From assembly GCA_025964775.1 (NCBI GenBank), contig JAOPYE010000040.1, positions 1 to 64,000 of the forward strand: a stretch of DNA of 64,000 nucleotides, read 5' to 3'. Below are positions 33,058 to 41,432 of this stretch, piece by piece. The position numbers and the translations under genes are program-made. Under the pieces are notes generated by a model. It had not been told where the DNA came from. It made no database searches and saw nothing but the letters and a program-made list of their open reading frames with translations. Positions within the stretch are counted from its first letter, which is position 1, and each line of letters opens with the position of its first letter. The DNA comes from Marmoricola sp. Lineage in GTDB: Bacteria; Actinomycetota; Actinomycetes; Propionibacteriales; Nocardioidaceae.

Positions 33058-34146
33058 GTGGCGAGCGATTCACGGCCCGATCCAGGGAAACCGTACGACG
33101 ACGGTCCGGTGGCAGCATTGCGCCGGATCGCGTTCCTGCTCGAACGCAGTCGTGCCGAGACCTACAAGGTCAAGGCCTTCCGGTCGGCCGCGGCGACGAT
33201 CCTGCCGCTGGAACCGGACGACGTCGCTGCCCGTGCGAGCAGCGGAACGCTGCGCGACCTGCCCGGCATCGGCGCCTCCACCGCCGAGGTGATCGAGGCG
33301 GCCGCGGCGGGCCGGCTGCCGGAGCGGCTCGCGAAGCTCGAGGCCGAGACCGGCGGCCCGCTCGTCGAGGGCGGTGACCTGGTACGCGCGGCACTGCGCG
33401 GGGACCTGCACAGCCACAGCGACTGGTCCGACGGTGGCTCGCCGATCGAGGAGATGGCGTTCACGGCGATCGAGCTCGGGCACGAGTACCTGGTGCTCAC
33501 CGATCACTCGCCACGCCTCAAGGTCGCCAACGGCCTCTCGGTCGCTCGCCTGACCCGACAGCTCGAGATCGTCGAGGCGATCAACGAGCACCTCGGCCCT
33601 TCGACGGGCTCAGGACACGCGGCAGGCTTTGCGCTGCTGAAGGGCATCGAGGTCGACATTCTCGACGACGGGTCCCTCGACCAGACCGAGGAGATGCTGG
33701 CGCGGCTCGACCTCCGGGTCGCATCCGTGCACTCCAAGCTCGCCATGGACCGGGGCCTGATGACGCGGCGCATGGTCGCCGCCGTGCAGAATCCGTTCAC
33801 GAACGTGCTCGGGCACTGCACCGGGCGGCTGGTCACCGGCAACCGTGGCAAGCGCGGCCAGTCGGAATTCGATGCGGCCGAGGTCTTCGCTGCGTGCGTC
33901 GAGAACGACGTGGCCGTCGAGATCAACGCCCGGCCCGAGCGTCGGGACCCACCGACCAAGCTCCTCGAGCTGGCGATCGAGGCGGGCTGCCTGTTCTCGA
34001 TCGACTCCGATGCGCACGCGCCCGGGCAGCTCGACTTCCAGGTCTACGGGTGCGCGCGGGCGCAGGAGCTCGGGCTGGACCCCGAACGCATCGTGAACAC
34101 GTGGTCGAAACAGCGGCTGGTGTCGTGGGCTGAAAGCAAGATTTAG
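33058..34146 (+). CDS. PHP-domain protein with PolX-like N-terminal HhH region
   Basis: About 362 aa. The N-terminal 100 residues resemble the helix-hairpin-helix domain of PolX (VAALRRIAFLLERSRAETYKVKAFR, LPGIGASTAEVI). The remainder is a PHP phosphoesterase: DLHSHSDWSDGG, LTDHSPR, KGIEVDIL, ASVHSKL, LGHCTGRL and SIDSDAHAP supply the expected His/Asp/Glu metal ligands. The polymerase domain of full PolX is absent. Likely a metal-dependent DNA end-processing nuclease, inferred. GTG 33058 has GACAAT 7 nt upstream; ATG 33049 in frame is the alternative. A short palindromic repeat at 33,597 adds residues inside the domain. Confidence 0.85.
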   Translation: MASDSRPDPGKPYDDGPVAALRRIAFLLERSRAETYKVKAFRSAAATILPLEPDDVAARASSGTLRDLPGIGASTAEVIEAAAAGRLPERLAKLEAETGGPLVEGGDLVRAALRGDLHSHSDWSDGGSPIEEMAFTAIELGHEYLVLTDHSPRLKVANGLSVARLTRQLEIVEAINEHLGPSTGSGHAAGFALLKGIEVDILDDGSLDQTEEMLARLDLRVASVHSKLAMDRGLMTRRMVAAVQNPFTNVLGHCTGRLVTGNRGKRGQSEFDAAEVFAACVENDVAVEINARPERRDPPTKLLELAIEAGCLFSIDSDAHAPGQLDFQVYGCARAQELGLDPERIVNTWSKQRLVSWAESKI

Positions 34147-34160
34147 GGGGTCCGGCAGAG

Positions 34161-34166
34161 TACCTT
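34161..34166 (+). promoter_or_regulatory. -10 element, leaderless start of YgjP-like gene
   Basis: TACCTT lies 6 nt before ATG 34173. Confidence 0.45.
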
Positions 34167-34172
34167 CTCGCC

Positions 34173-34688
34173 ATGAGGCCCGAGGTTGAGGTCCGGCGCT
34201 CTGCACGACGTACCAGGACGGTGTCGGCGTACCGCAAGGACGGCAAGGTGATCGTGATGATTCCTGCGCGGTTCACCCGCGCCGAGGAGTCCGAGTGGGT
34301 GGACACCATGCTCGGCAAGCTCGAGAAGACGGCTCACCGGGGTCGTCGTACCGACGAGCAGCTGATGAAGCGGGCACGCGAGATGAGTCGCGAGTACCTG
34401 CACGGCAAGGCCAAGCCGGCCTCGGTGCGCTGGGTCGACAACATGAACAGCCGCTGGGGATCCTGTACGACGGGCGAAGGCACCATCCGCCTCTCCGACC
34501 GCCTGCAGACGATGCCGGTGTGGGTCGTGGACTACGTGCTCCTGCACGAGCTGGCTCACCTGCTCGAGCCGAGCCACAACCAGCGCTTCTGGCACTGGGT
34601 CGACAAGTACCCGCGAGCCGAGCGCGCCAAGGGCTACCTCGAGGGCGTCGCGTCCGCAGCCAACCTCGACCTCGGCGACTGCGACTAG
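34173..34688 (+). CDS. YgjP-like M48-type metal-dependent hydrolase
   Basis: A 171-aa protein with the zinc motif HELAHLLEPSHNQRFW (HExxH, then a downstream His), preceded by RWGSCTTGEGTIRLSDRL, the signature of the YgjP/DUF45 (SprT-like) family. These are presumed zinc metallopeptidases; substrates are unknown in actinobacteria. No signal peptide. The stop codon TAG shares a CTAG with the stop of the convergent Nudix gene. Confidence 0.88.
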   Translation: MRPEVEVRRSARRTRTVSAYRKDGKVIVMIPARFTRAEESEWVDTMLGKLEKTAHRGRRTDEQLMKRAREMSREYLHGKAKPASVRWVDNMNSRWGSCTTGEGTIRLSDRLQTMPVWVVDYVLLHELAHLLEPSHNQRFWHWVDKYPRAERAKGYLEGVASAANLDLGDCD

Positions 34689-35230
34689 CCCAGCCGCGCC
34701 CGGGCCAACCGGATCAGGTCCAGCATGTCGGGCTCATCGGTCGGCAGGTCGTCGACGTCGAACCACCTGATGTCCAGCGACTCGTCACTGACCACCGGCA
34801 CGTCGCTCGCGCCGAGTCGGGCCAGGAACCGTACGTCGAGGTGACGCACCGTCCCGCGCGGGTTGCAGAAGTCGACCGCGTGCAGGGAGAGGTGCACCGG
34901 GACCGGGTCGAGGACGAGATCCGGTAGCCCCGACTCCTCGGTCGCCTCGCGCAGCGCAGCCGCGGCCAGGGTGGCGTCCTCGGGCTCGAGGTGGCCGCCG
35001 AACGCGAACCAGCGCTGGGCCTTGCGGTGCAGGTTCAGCAGCACGTGGGAACCGTCCGCGTCGAGCACCAGCGCCCCGGCCGTGAGGTGATCGGGGAAGC
35101 AGGCCTTCGCCAGTCCCTCGGGCTCCCGGAGCAGGTGGTCGACGTACTCCAGCCGCCACTTCTCCTGGGCCTCGTCGGGCGCGTTCCAGGTCGTCAGCGC
35201 CGCGACGGCGTCGGCATGCAGGTCGCTCAT
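34685..35230 (-). CDS. Nudix hydrolase family protein
   Basis: A 181-aa protein with a Nudix-type box FGGHLEPEDATLAAAALREATEESG (GX5EX7REXXEE-like, with H in the loop), preceded by VLLNLHRKAQRW. It cleaves nucleoside-diphosphate-linked compounds; the substrate is not predictable. ATG 35230 overlaps the stop of the DUF2342 gene by 4 bp, so the two are translationally coupled. Longer in-frame starts are inside the upstream gene. Confidence 0.88.
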   Translation of the reverse strand: MSDLHADAVAALTTWNAPDEAQEKWRLEYVDHLLREPEGLAKACFPDHLTAGALVLDADGSHVLLNLHRKAQRWFAFGGHLEPEDATLAAAALREATEESGLPDLVLDPVPVHLSLHAVDFCNPRGTVRHLDVRFLARLGASDVPVVSDESLDIRWFDVDDLPTDEPDMLDLIRLARARLG

Positions 35231-36606
35231 GCAGTCGGTGCTGACGGCGGGTCGGCGTCGTCCGGGTTGGCGTCGTCGGGTTTGGCGCCGTCGATCAGGT
35301 CGGCGATCGCCTTGTCGAACGCGTCGTCGGCGAGGGACACCGGCGTCTCGAGGTCCTCGCGGAACCCCAGCGGGTCGTCGAGATCCTCCGGCGTCGGCAG
35401 CAGGTCCGGGTGCGCCCAGACGGCGTCGCGGGCCTCGTGACCCTGGCGCGATCGCAGCGAGCCCCACAACGCCGAGGCATCGCGCAGGCGGCGCGGACGC
35501 AGCTCGAGGCCGACCAGCGCGGCGAACGTCTCCTCCGCCGGCCCACCGGCTGCCCTGCGGCGACGGATGGCTTCCTGGAGCTTGGCGGCCGACGGCATCC
35601 GTTCGGCGGTGGCCTGACCGACGACCTCATCCACCCAGCCCTCGACCAGCGCGAGCGTCGTCTCGAGCCTGACCAGCGCCGCGGTCTGCGACGGTTGCTG
35701 CTTGGGCTCGAAGAGTCCGCCGTTGATCGCCTCGGCGATCGCCTCCGGGTTGGACGGGTCCAGGCTGCCGAGTGACGCCTCGATCCCGCTGATGTCGATC
35801 GTGACGCCGCGACCGAAGTCCTCGACCGCCGCGATTAGGTGCTGGCGCAACCACGGCACATGGGCGAACAGGCGCTGGTGCGCGGCTTCGCGCAGAGCCA
35901 GGTAGAGCAGGACGTCGTCCTCGGAGACGTCGAGTCCCTGGGCGAACGCCGCGACGTTGTGCGGCAGCAGCGCAGCCTTGCCGGCCGGGCCGAGGGGGAG
36001 GCCGATGTCCGAGGCGGTCAGCACGTCGCCGGAGAGCTCGCCGAGAGCCTGGCCCACCTGCGAGCCGAACATCGCACCGCCGGCCTGCGAGATCATGCCG
36101 ATCAGCGGGCCGGCCATCGCACGGGCCTCCTCGGGCAGCGCTGTGCCCATCGCACCGACGACGTGCTCGGCGACCGGCTCGACCAGGATCCGCCAGACCG
36201 CGGTGGTCTCCTCGATCCACTCGGCGCGGCTCCACGCCGCCGTGGTGGTGATGCCGGAGGGCAGTGACGTGGTGTCGTCGAGCCAGTGGTCGGCCAGGCG
36301 CAGCGCGTCCGCCACGCGGGTCTGCGCAGCCCGGTCCTGGCTCGGGTCGGGCTCGGCGGCAGCGGTCTTGCGCGCGATGTCGGTGGCGAGCTGCCAGTTG
36401 ACCGAGCCTTCGTAGGGCTGCATCAGCGACTGCAGCTGGCCCATCAGGGCGTTCAGGTCGAGGTTGCTCAGGTCCGGGAGGCCACCGGCGGCACCCAGGG
36501 AGCCGAACATGGCCTCGAACGGCGTGCCCTTGAACGGGTTCTCAGCGGAGTTTTCCTCGGGCTCTTCAGGGAGTCCACCGGGGCCGTTGCCGGCGTCGTT
36601 GCTCAT
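35227..36606 (-). CDS. DUF2342 zinc-dependent metalloprotease family protein
   Basis: A 459-aa protein matching the actinobacterial DUF2342/F420-biosynthesis-associated family. Seen: an acidic N-terminus, PFKGTPFEAMFGSLG, SVNWQLATDIAR, MISQAGGAMFGSQVGQALGEL, and the helix LYLALREAAHQRLFAHVPWL, where the HExxH-like signature is expected (here E-A-A-H-Q). Activity is unverified. TAACTT lies 6 nt before the ATG at 36606. It is the first gene of a two-gene operon with the Nudix gene and is divergent from moaE. Confidence 0.88.
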   Translation of the reverse strand: MSNDAGNGPGGLPEEPEENSAENPFKGTPFEAMFGSLGAAGGLPDLSNLDLNALMGQLQSLMQPYEGSVNWQLATDIARKTAAAEPDPSQDRAAQTRVADALRLADHWLDDTTSLPSGITTTAAWSRAEWIEETTAVWRILVEPVAEHVVGAMGTALPEEARAMAGPLIGMISQAGGAMFGSQVGQALGELSGDVLTASDIGLPLGPAGKAALLPHNVAAFAQGLDVSEDDVLLYLALREAAHQRLFAHVPWLRQHLIAAVEDFGRGVTIDISGIEASLGSLDPSNPEAIAEAINGGLFEPKQQPSQTAALVRLETTLALVEGWVDEVVGQATAERMPSAAKLQEAIRRRRAAGGPAEETFAALVGLELRPRRLRDASALWGSLRSRQGHEARDAVWAHPDLLPTPEDLDDPLGFREDLETPVSLADDAFDKAIADLIDGAKPDDANPDDADPPSAPTA

Positions 36607-36612
36607 GCCTCC

Positions 36613-36618
36613 AAGTTA
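36613..36618 (-). promoter_or_regulatory. -10 element before DUF2342 gene
   Basis: On the minus strand TAACTT, then GGAGGC, then ATG 36606: a leaderless spacing of 6 nt, though GGAGG overlaps the spacer. Confidence 0.45.
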
Positions 36619-36700
36619 CCGGCAGCCTGTACAGGGCCCCAACGACGCGACTCCCGACCCCCGGCCTGCTACGCGTTGCCGGGGGTCGGGAGGCGCACCG

Positions 36701-36706
36701 TAGGCT
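36701..36706 (+). promoter_or_regulatory. -10 element, leaderless start of moaE
   Basis: TAGGCT lies 7 nt before GTG 36714, with no Shine-Dalgarno sequence. Confidence 0.5.
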
Positions 36707-36713
36707 CACCTCT

Positions 36714-37160
36714 GTGACCTCCGTTTCGCTCCCGACCGCGGTGCGCCTGCTGGGCATCCGCGACGAGCCGCTCGACGTGGCGGAGGTGACCGCTGCGGTC
36801 TCGGACCCGGCGGCCGGAGGAGTCAACGTGTTCGTCGGAGCGGTCCGCAACCACGACGAGGGCCACGACGTGGTCCGGCTGGAGTACACGGCGCACCCGT
36901 CCGCCCTCGAACGGCTCGCAGAGGTCGCCGCCGAGGTGGCGGCCGAGTTCGACGTGATCGCGCTCGCTGCGGTGCACCGGACCGGAGTGCTGGGCGTCGG
37001 CGACGTGGCCGTCGTGTCGGCGGCCTCGGCCGCGCATCGCGACGTCGCCTTCGATGCCTCGCGCGCCCTGATCGACCGGATCAAGCAGAGCGTGCCGATC
37101 TGGAAGCACCAGACCTACGCCGACGGCACCGACGCCTGGGTTGCACCGGCCGACTGCTGA
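36714..37160 (+). CDS. moaE: Molybdopterin synthase catalytic subunit MoaE
   Basis: A 148-aa large subunit of molybdopterin synthase. Seen: VFVGAVRNHDEGHDVVRLEY, AAVHRTGVLGVGDVAVVSAASAAHRDVAFDASRALID and the catalytic lysines in RIKQSVPIWKHQTY. With thiocarboxylated MoaD it inserts two sulfurs into cPMP. MoeZ, which charges MoaD, is at 4164. Convergent with the flagellar chaperone genes. Confidence 0.95.
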   Translation: MTSVSLPTAVRLLGIRDEPLDVAEVTAAVSDPAAGGVNVFVGAVRNHDEGHDVVRLEYTAHPSALERLAEVAAEVAAEFDVIALAAVHRTGVLGVGDVAVVSAASAAHRDVAFDASRALIDRIKQSVPIWKHQTYADGTDAWVAPADC

Positions 37161-37178
37161 GCGACGACCGAGTCGGTA

Positions 37179-37505
37179 TCAGGCCTCCCGGTCGAAGTAG
37201 ACCGGCCCGGCCGGCATCCGGCCGGTGATGTCGATGACCCTGGCTGTGAAGGTGATCTGCTTCCGGGCGTTCTCCAGCGCCGCGGCCAGATCCTTCGCGG
37301 CCACCTGCTGACGAGCCAGGAGTTCCCGGGCGCGGACGGCGAGGTCGACGGGCATCGAGTCGAGTGCTGCCACTGGCTTCCAGGGGTCGAGGGGAGCGCT
37401 GTCGAGTCCGCGGAGCAGGCGTTCGACGGCGATCACGTCGAGCTCGAGACGCTCCAGCTCGGTTTCCCAGACTGCGCGAAGACGCTCGCTGTTCACCGCG
37501 GTCAC
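37179..37505 (-). CDS. Small flagellar protein, FliT-like
   Basis: A 108-aa helical protein (RLRAVWETELERLELDVIAVERLLRG ... LLARQQVAAKDLAAALENARKQ) with no cysteine-rich or membrane segment. Position after fliS suggests a FliT-type flagellar chaperone or export adaptor, but the sequence alone does not prove it. GTG 37505 overlaps the fliS stop codon by 4 bp (GTGA), so it is translationally coupled. It is the last gene of the fliD-fliS transcript. Confidence 0.7.
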   Translation of the reverse strand: MTAVNSERLRAVWETELERLELDVIAVERLLRGLDSAPLDPWKPVAALDSMPVDLAVRARELLARQQVAAKDLAAALENARKQITFTARVIDITGRMPAGPVYFDREA

Positions 37506-37909
37506 GCACCCTTCTTCAACGTGGCCAGCGCCGGGCTGCCACCTGATTCCAGGGCCGCCTCGCGCCAGGTGTCGGCCAGGACCGAGACCAGACCCAGGCA
37601 CTCATCGGTGATGGTGGCGTCCTTGCGGACGTTGGCCTCGACCAGGCGGCGGTACAGGAACGCGTACAGCGAATCCAGACGGGGGCCGCCGTCGAACTCG
37701 TCGGCCTTCAGGCTGACGCGCAGCTCGAGCACGATCCTCTGCGCGTGGGTGAGCTGACGATGGACCTCCTCGAGGTCGCGTCGGTGCTGTGCTTCCAGGC
37801 CGCGCTGGACGTCGAGGACCAGGCGGTCGAAGAGCATCACGAGCAAGCGGGCCGGGCTGGCGGTGGCGACTGAAGCATCCATGTACGTCGCACGCGCGGT
37901 GGTCATCAT
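37502..37909 (-). CDS. fliS: Flagellar export chaperone FliS
   Basis: A 135-aa helical protein beginning TTARATYMDASVATASPARLLVMLFDRL, the FliS family start, then AQRIVLELRVSLKADEFDGG and LYAFLYRRLVEANVRKD. FliS binds the flagellin C-terminus and prevents premature polymerisation. The start follows GGAAGG. It lies between fliD and the FliT-like gene. Confidence 0.92.
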   Translation of the reverse strand: MMTTARATYMDASVATASPARLLVMLFDRLVLDVQRGLEAQHRRDLEEVHRQLTHAQRIVLELRVSLKADEFDGGPRLDSLYAFLYRRLVEANVRKDATITDECLGLVSVLADTWREAALESGGSPALATLKKGA

Positions 37910-37927
37910 GAGGGTTGCCTTCCGTAG

Positions 37928-39307
37928 CTATCCCAGTGGATTTGAAGATGACGATGAAGATGAAGATGACGGCGTGAGGCCCAACGCCGAATTCAGGTAG
38001 CTTGACTGGCTGTTCAACTGGCTCAGAGCGGTCTGCATCGCGGTGAACTGCTCCTGAAGGCTCGCCTGACGCAGCGCCAACCGGGCGTCCCAATCGGCGA
38101 TGCTGGCGGTCAGCTCGGTGATGGTGGAGTTGTGGTTGGTGATCGAGGTGGTGATGCTGCCGGTGACCGGGTCGCTGGCGGCGTTGGCAATGGTCTGGAT
38201 CCGGTTCGCGAACCCATTGGCTGCCTTGGTGAACTTCGCCGCCGTACCGGCCGGGTCGGCGGTGTAGGCGGCCTGGAACGTCGCGGCGTCCCAGGTCATG
38301 GCGCCGTACCGGTCGAGCTGGATCCCGATACTGGCCAGTGAGGTGCCGTCGGTGGGGTAGACGGCGTCGAGCAGGTTGTTCCCGAGCTGCTGGATCCCGC
38401 TGTCGGTCGACAGCGGGCCTGCGGACTGGCCGCTGGTCCCGGGCGCGGTCAGGGTGTTGATCTTGGTCAGTGCTGCGTTGATCGAGGTGACGAAGCCCCC
38501 GACCGCCGAGGTCATCGACGTGGCGTCCTGGGTGACCGAGAACGTGACCGTGGTGTTGGCCGGAGCCGTCGGATCCAGGGTGATGCTCAGGCCGTTGGCG
38601 ATGTTGGCGAACGTGTTGTTGGCCGAGTGCACGGTGTCGCCGCCGATGGTGATCGAGGCGTCCGAGCCGGCGGTGACGGTGGCACCGCCGAGGATGGCCG
38701 AACCGTCGAGGTTCGTCATGGTGAAGTTCGAGGCCGCACCTGACGTCGCCGAGACGACCTGGAGCCGGTAGGTACCGTCGTCGAGCTTGGTGGTCGTGGC
38801 CTTCAGGCCGGTGCCGGTGGCGTTGATCGCGGCGATCATTCCACCGAGGGTGTTGTTGCTGCTGTCGAGTTGCTCGGTGCTGCCGTCGGCCCGGGTGATC
38901 AGGAACTTCGGGGACCCGGTGGTGACGGTGTCGGTCAGGGCTGCGGTGTTGTTGAACCGGAGCTGCTGGGCGCTCGCGGTGCTCCCGACCGTCACGCTGA
39001 GCGAGCCGGTCTGCGCGCCGCTGTTCGCGGTCGCGGTGACCAGGGTGTTCGAGCTGGTGACCGTGACCGGGTTCCAGTAGGTCGGATCGGCCAGGGTTGC
39101 AGCGCTGGTGGCCAGGTTGGCGAAGGTGGTGTTCAGATCCTGCAGCGTGGTGACGTTCTGCTGCTCGGTGGTCTTCTGGGCCTTGAGGTTGTTCTGGGTC
39201 TGAGCTTCGAGCGACATCAGCTGGGTGATGATCGAGTTGGTGTCGACGCCGTTGGTCAAGCCGCTGAGGCTCGCCAGACCGGCAGGGGTAACGCTCGTGG
39301 TGACCAT
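37928..39307 (-). CDS. fliD: Flagellar hook-associated protein 2 (filament cap, FliD)
   Basis: A 459-aa cap protein. N-terminal FliD domain: LASLSGLTNGVDTNSIITQLMSLEAQTQNNLKAQ; Ser/Thr-rich central D2-D3 domains; C-terminal FliD domain with ITTSITNHNSTITELTASIADWDARLALRQASLQEQFTAMQ (split here for length in description only). It ends in nine or more serines, then NPLG; the DNA there is a simple TCA/TCT codon tract (37,934-37,964) that could slip. AGGAGG precedes ATG 39307. It forms the cap that helps flagellin assemble. Confidence 0.93.
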   Translation of the reverse strand: MVTTSVTPAGLASLSGLTNGVDTNSIITQLMSLEAQTQNNLKAQKTTEQQNVTTLQDLNTTFANLATSAATLADPTYWNPVTVTSSNTLVTATANSGAQTGSLSVTVGSTASAQQLRFNNTAALTDTVTTGSPKFLITRADGSTEQLDSSNNTLGGMIAAINATGTGLKATTTKLDDGTYRLQVVSATSGAASNFTMTNLDGSAILGGATVTAGSDASITIGGDTVHSANNTFANIANGLSITLDPTAPANTTVTFSVTQDATSMTSAVGGFVTSINAALTKINTLTAPGTSGQSAGPLSTDSGIQQLGNNLLDAVYPTDGTSLASIGIQLDRYGAMTWDAATFQAAYTADPAGTAAKFTKAANGFANRIQTIANAASDPVTGSITTSITNHNSTITELTASIADWDARLALRQASLQEQFTAMQTALSQLNSQSSYLNSALGLTPSSSSSSSSSNPLG

Positions 39308-39347
39308 CGCTCGGGCCCTCCTGTTGTTGAACGAACTCGGCGTACCC

Positions 39348-39377
39348 GGCGGGGACTTCGAGGTCGAAGTCCCCGCC
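39348..39377 (-). terminator. Terminator hairpin after flagellin gene
   Basis: A 14-bp perfect inverted repeat (39348-39361 with 39364-39377) with a two-base centre, 20 bp after the flagellin stop codon on the minus strand. It probably limits read-through from abundant flagellin mRNA into fliD. Confidence 0.7.
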
Positions 39378-39396
39378 AGGAGCTACGCCGTGTGAC

Positions 39397-40179
39397 TCAC
39401 TGCAGCAGCTTGAGCACGCTCTGCGGGGCCTGGTTGGCCTGAGCGAGCATCGCGGTGCCGGCCTGCGACAGGATGTTCGCGCGGGTGAAGTTCACCATCT
39501 CGTGAGCCATGTCGGTGTCCCGGATCCGGCCCTCCGACGCCGAGAGGTTCTCGACCTCGACGTTGAGGTTGTTGATGGTGTGCTCGAACCGGTTCTGGAT
39601 CGCACCGAGGTTGCCACGGAGGGCAGACGTCGCCGTGATGGCCGAGGTCACCGTGGTGTTGTCGGTGATCGCCAGGCTGGACGTGTCCACCTTGCCGGAC
39701 AGGTCGACGGTCAGCACGTCGGTCGGGTCGGTGCCCACCTGGAAGTTCGTGGACGCGTTGCCGCCGAAGAGGGCGACACCGTTGAACTTGGTGGTGTTCT
39801 GGATCCGGTCGATCTCCGAGCTCAGAGCCGTGAACTCCGACGACAGAGCCGCCTGCGAGTCCGAGTTCTGGGTGCCGTTGTTGTACTGAACCGCCAGGTC
39901 GTTCATGCGCTGGAGCATGGAGTGGACCTCGGTCAGGGCACCTTCAGCAGTCTGCGCGACGCTGATGCCGTCCTGGGCGTTGGTCACGCCGACACCGAGA
40001 CCGCCGATCTGCGAACGCAGACCCTCGGAGATGGCCAGACCGGCCGCGTCGTCGGCGGCCCGGTTGATCCGGTAGCCGCTGGACAACTTCTCGAGCGAGC
40101 TGGACAGCTGGCCCTGCGTGACCGACAAGTTGCGGTACGCGTTCATCGCGTCGATGTTCTGGTTGATGATGAGACTCAT
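39397..40179 (-). CDS. fliC: Flagellin
   Basis: A 260-aa short flagellin. N-terminal D0/D1: MSLIINQNIDAMNAYRNLSV, SSSLEKLSSGYRINRAADDAAGLAISEGLRSQI; C-terminal D0: GRIRDTDMAHEMVNFTRANILSQAGTAMLAQAN, QSVLKLLQ. The variable middle is small, so the filament surface is compact. GGAAGG sits 8 nt before ATG 40179. Partners: FliS chaperone, FliD cap, FlgK/FlgL junction proteins, FliW, all nearby. Confidence 0.95.
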   Translation of the reverse strand: MSLIINQNIDAMNAYRNLSVTQGQLSSSLEKLSSGYRINRAADDAAGLAISEGLRSQIGGLGVGVTNAQDGISVAQTAEGALTEVHSMLQRMNDLAVQYNNGTQNSDSQAALSSEFTALSSEIDRIQNTTKFNGVALFGGNASTNFQVGTDPTDVLTVDLSGKVDTSSLAITDNTTVTSAITATSALRGNLGAIQNRFEHTINNLNVEVENLSASEGRIRDTDMAHEMVNFTRANILSQAGTAMLAQANQAPQSVLKLLQ

Positions 40180-40290
40180 GATGGTTTCCTTCCTGGATGA
40201 TCGAGTCGTGTTGCTAGGGCCCGTCCTTGGGCCCGTGCCGTGTTCATCGGCGGCACGTGGTGGCGGCTGAGAGATTTCTGGCGATCACTT

Positions 40291-40345
40291 CGACGACCGG
40301 GATGCGACGACCGGATGCGACGACCCAGATGCGACGACCGGGAGA
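40291..40345. repeat. Four tandem 13-14-bp repeats upstream of flagellin
   Basis: Units starting CGACGACC at 40291, 40305, 40318 and 40332 (CGACGACCGGGATG and variants). They lie between fliA (ending 40373 on this strand) and flagellin, about 110-165 bp upstream of its start. Possible regulator binding sites or copy-number-variable spacer. Confidence 0.7.
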
Positions 40346-40372
40346 GCGACGCCCCGATGGGACGGCGCTGGA

Positions 40373-41224
40373 CTACGCGGTTTCGTCGAGGCGACGGTCA
40401 GGAACCGTGCGGCGAAGCGATGACGCGTGCCGGGTGGCGACCGCGGCGAAGTAGGTCTCGCGACGCCGGGCTGCCGAGCCGGTCGGTCGGGTGTGTGCCT
40501 GCAGCAGGCTCGGGTCGAGCTCGTGGTTCAGAGCGTCGCGCAGCAGCACCAGGGCTTCGGCGCGCATCTGGGAGACCCGGGACTCGGTGACGCCGAGCTC
40601 GGCGGCGATCTCGGCCATCGGGCGCTCCTCGAGGAAGTAGTCGGAGACCACGATCCGCAGACGCTCGGGAAGTTCGGCGACGGCCTCGACCAGGTAGGCC
40701 AGCCGCTCGCGGTGCTCGACGATCTGTTCGGGGGTCGGGCCACCCGAGGGGAGCAGGTCGTCGAGCGAGGCGTCCTGGGCTCCCTGGAGGGACAGCACCT
40801 GTGCGCGAGCGATGTCGTCCTCGTTCTGGGCGATCTCGGCCATGCTTATCCCGGCCGCCTCGGCGACCTCCAGGGGACTCGGAACGCGACCGAGGATGCC
40901 GGCCAGCTGGGACCGGGTCGCGTCGAGGTCACGGGCACGGCGGCGTACCGAACGCGAGGCCCAGTCGATGCCTCGCAGCTCGTCGAGGATGGCACCGCGG
41001 ACGCGGGTGGCGGCGTACCGGGCGAACGGCACCCCGCGCTCAGGGTCGAAGGACTTGCTGGCCTGTACCAGGGCGGCGAGCCCGGCGGAGGTGAGATCGT
41101 CGCGACTGACGTGGTTGGGTACCCGGCCCATGGTCTCGCGGACGATGTGAGTCACAACGGGGATGCTGCTCGTGATCAGCGCGTCCCGCTCGGCGGTTTC
41201 GACGTTCTCCCTCATAACGGACAC
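40373..41224 (-). CDS. fliA: RNA polymerase sigma factor for flagellar operons (FliA/WhiG type)
   Basis: A 283-aa sigma-70 group 3 factor. Region 2: DDLTSAGLAALVQASKSFDPERGVPFARYAATRVRGAILDELR; region 3: VPSPLEVAEAAGISMAEIAQ; region 4: ELPERLRIVVSDYFLEERPMAEIAAELGVTESRVSQMRAEAL. It directs transcription of late flagellar genes or, in WhiG-type relatives, development; next to flagellin the first is likely. GTG 41224 or ATG 41215 could be the start; neither has a clear ribosome site. No anti-sigma FlgM is visible nearby. Confidence 0.92.
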   Translation of the reverse strand: MSVMRENVETAERDALITSSIPVVTHIVRETMGRVPNHVSRDDLTSAGLAALVQASKSFDPERGVPFARYAATRVRGAILDELRGIDWASRSVRRRARDLDATRSQLAGILGRVPSPLEVAEAAGISMAEIAQNEDDIARAQVLSLQGAQDASLDDLLPSGGPTPEQIVEHRERLAYLVEAVAELPERLRIVVSDYFLEERPMAEIAAELGVTESRVSQMRAEALVLLRDALNHELDPSLLQAHTRPTGSAARRRETYFAAVATRHASSLRRTVPDRRLDETA

Positions 41225-41234
41225 ATTGGTTGGT

Positions 41235-41262
41235 AATTGTCCGCTTTGATAGGTATATGTCC
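41235..41262. promoter_or_regulatory. Paired AATTGTCC / ATATGTCC motifs
   Basis: AATTGTCC (41235-41242) and ATATGTCC (41255-41262) lie 20 bp apart in the divergent region between fliA and the flgN-like gene, in an AT-rich patch. The second continues as CGATATTGC, nearly identical to the site at 53,987. A possible shared regulator site. Confidence 0.4.
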
Positions 41263-41432
41263 CGATATTGCACGGTTAGTCCCGTAAGTCGGGACCTACG
41301 GCATCGAGCGACTGGCCCGAATTGACTACTCCGGGGACGATTATCTCCGCAGAAATCTCTCAACTCCGTATTCACGGGCCGATGGGATGGGTCAAGGGAC
41401 TCCGCTCGGGGAGCCATCGACGAAGGGCCGAC

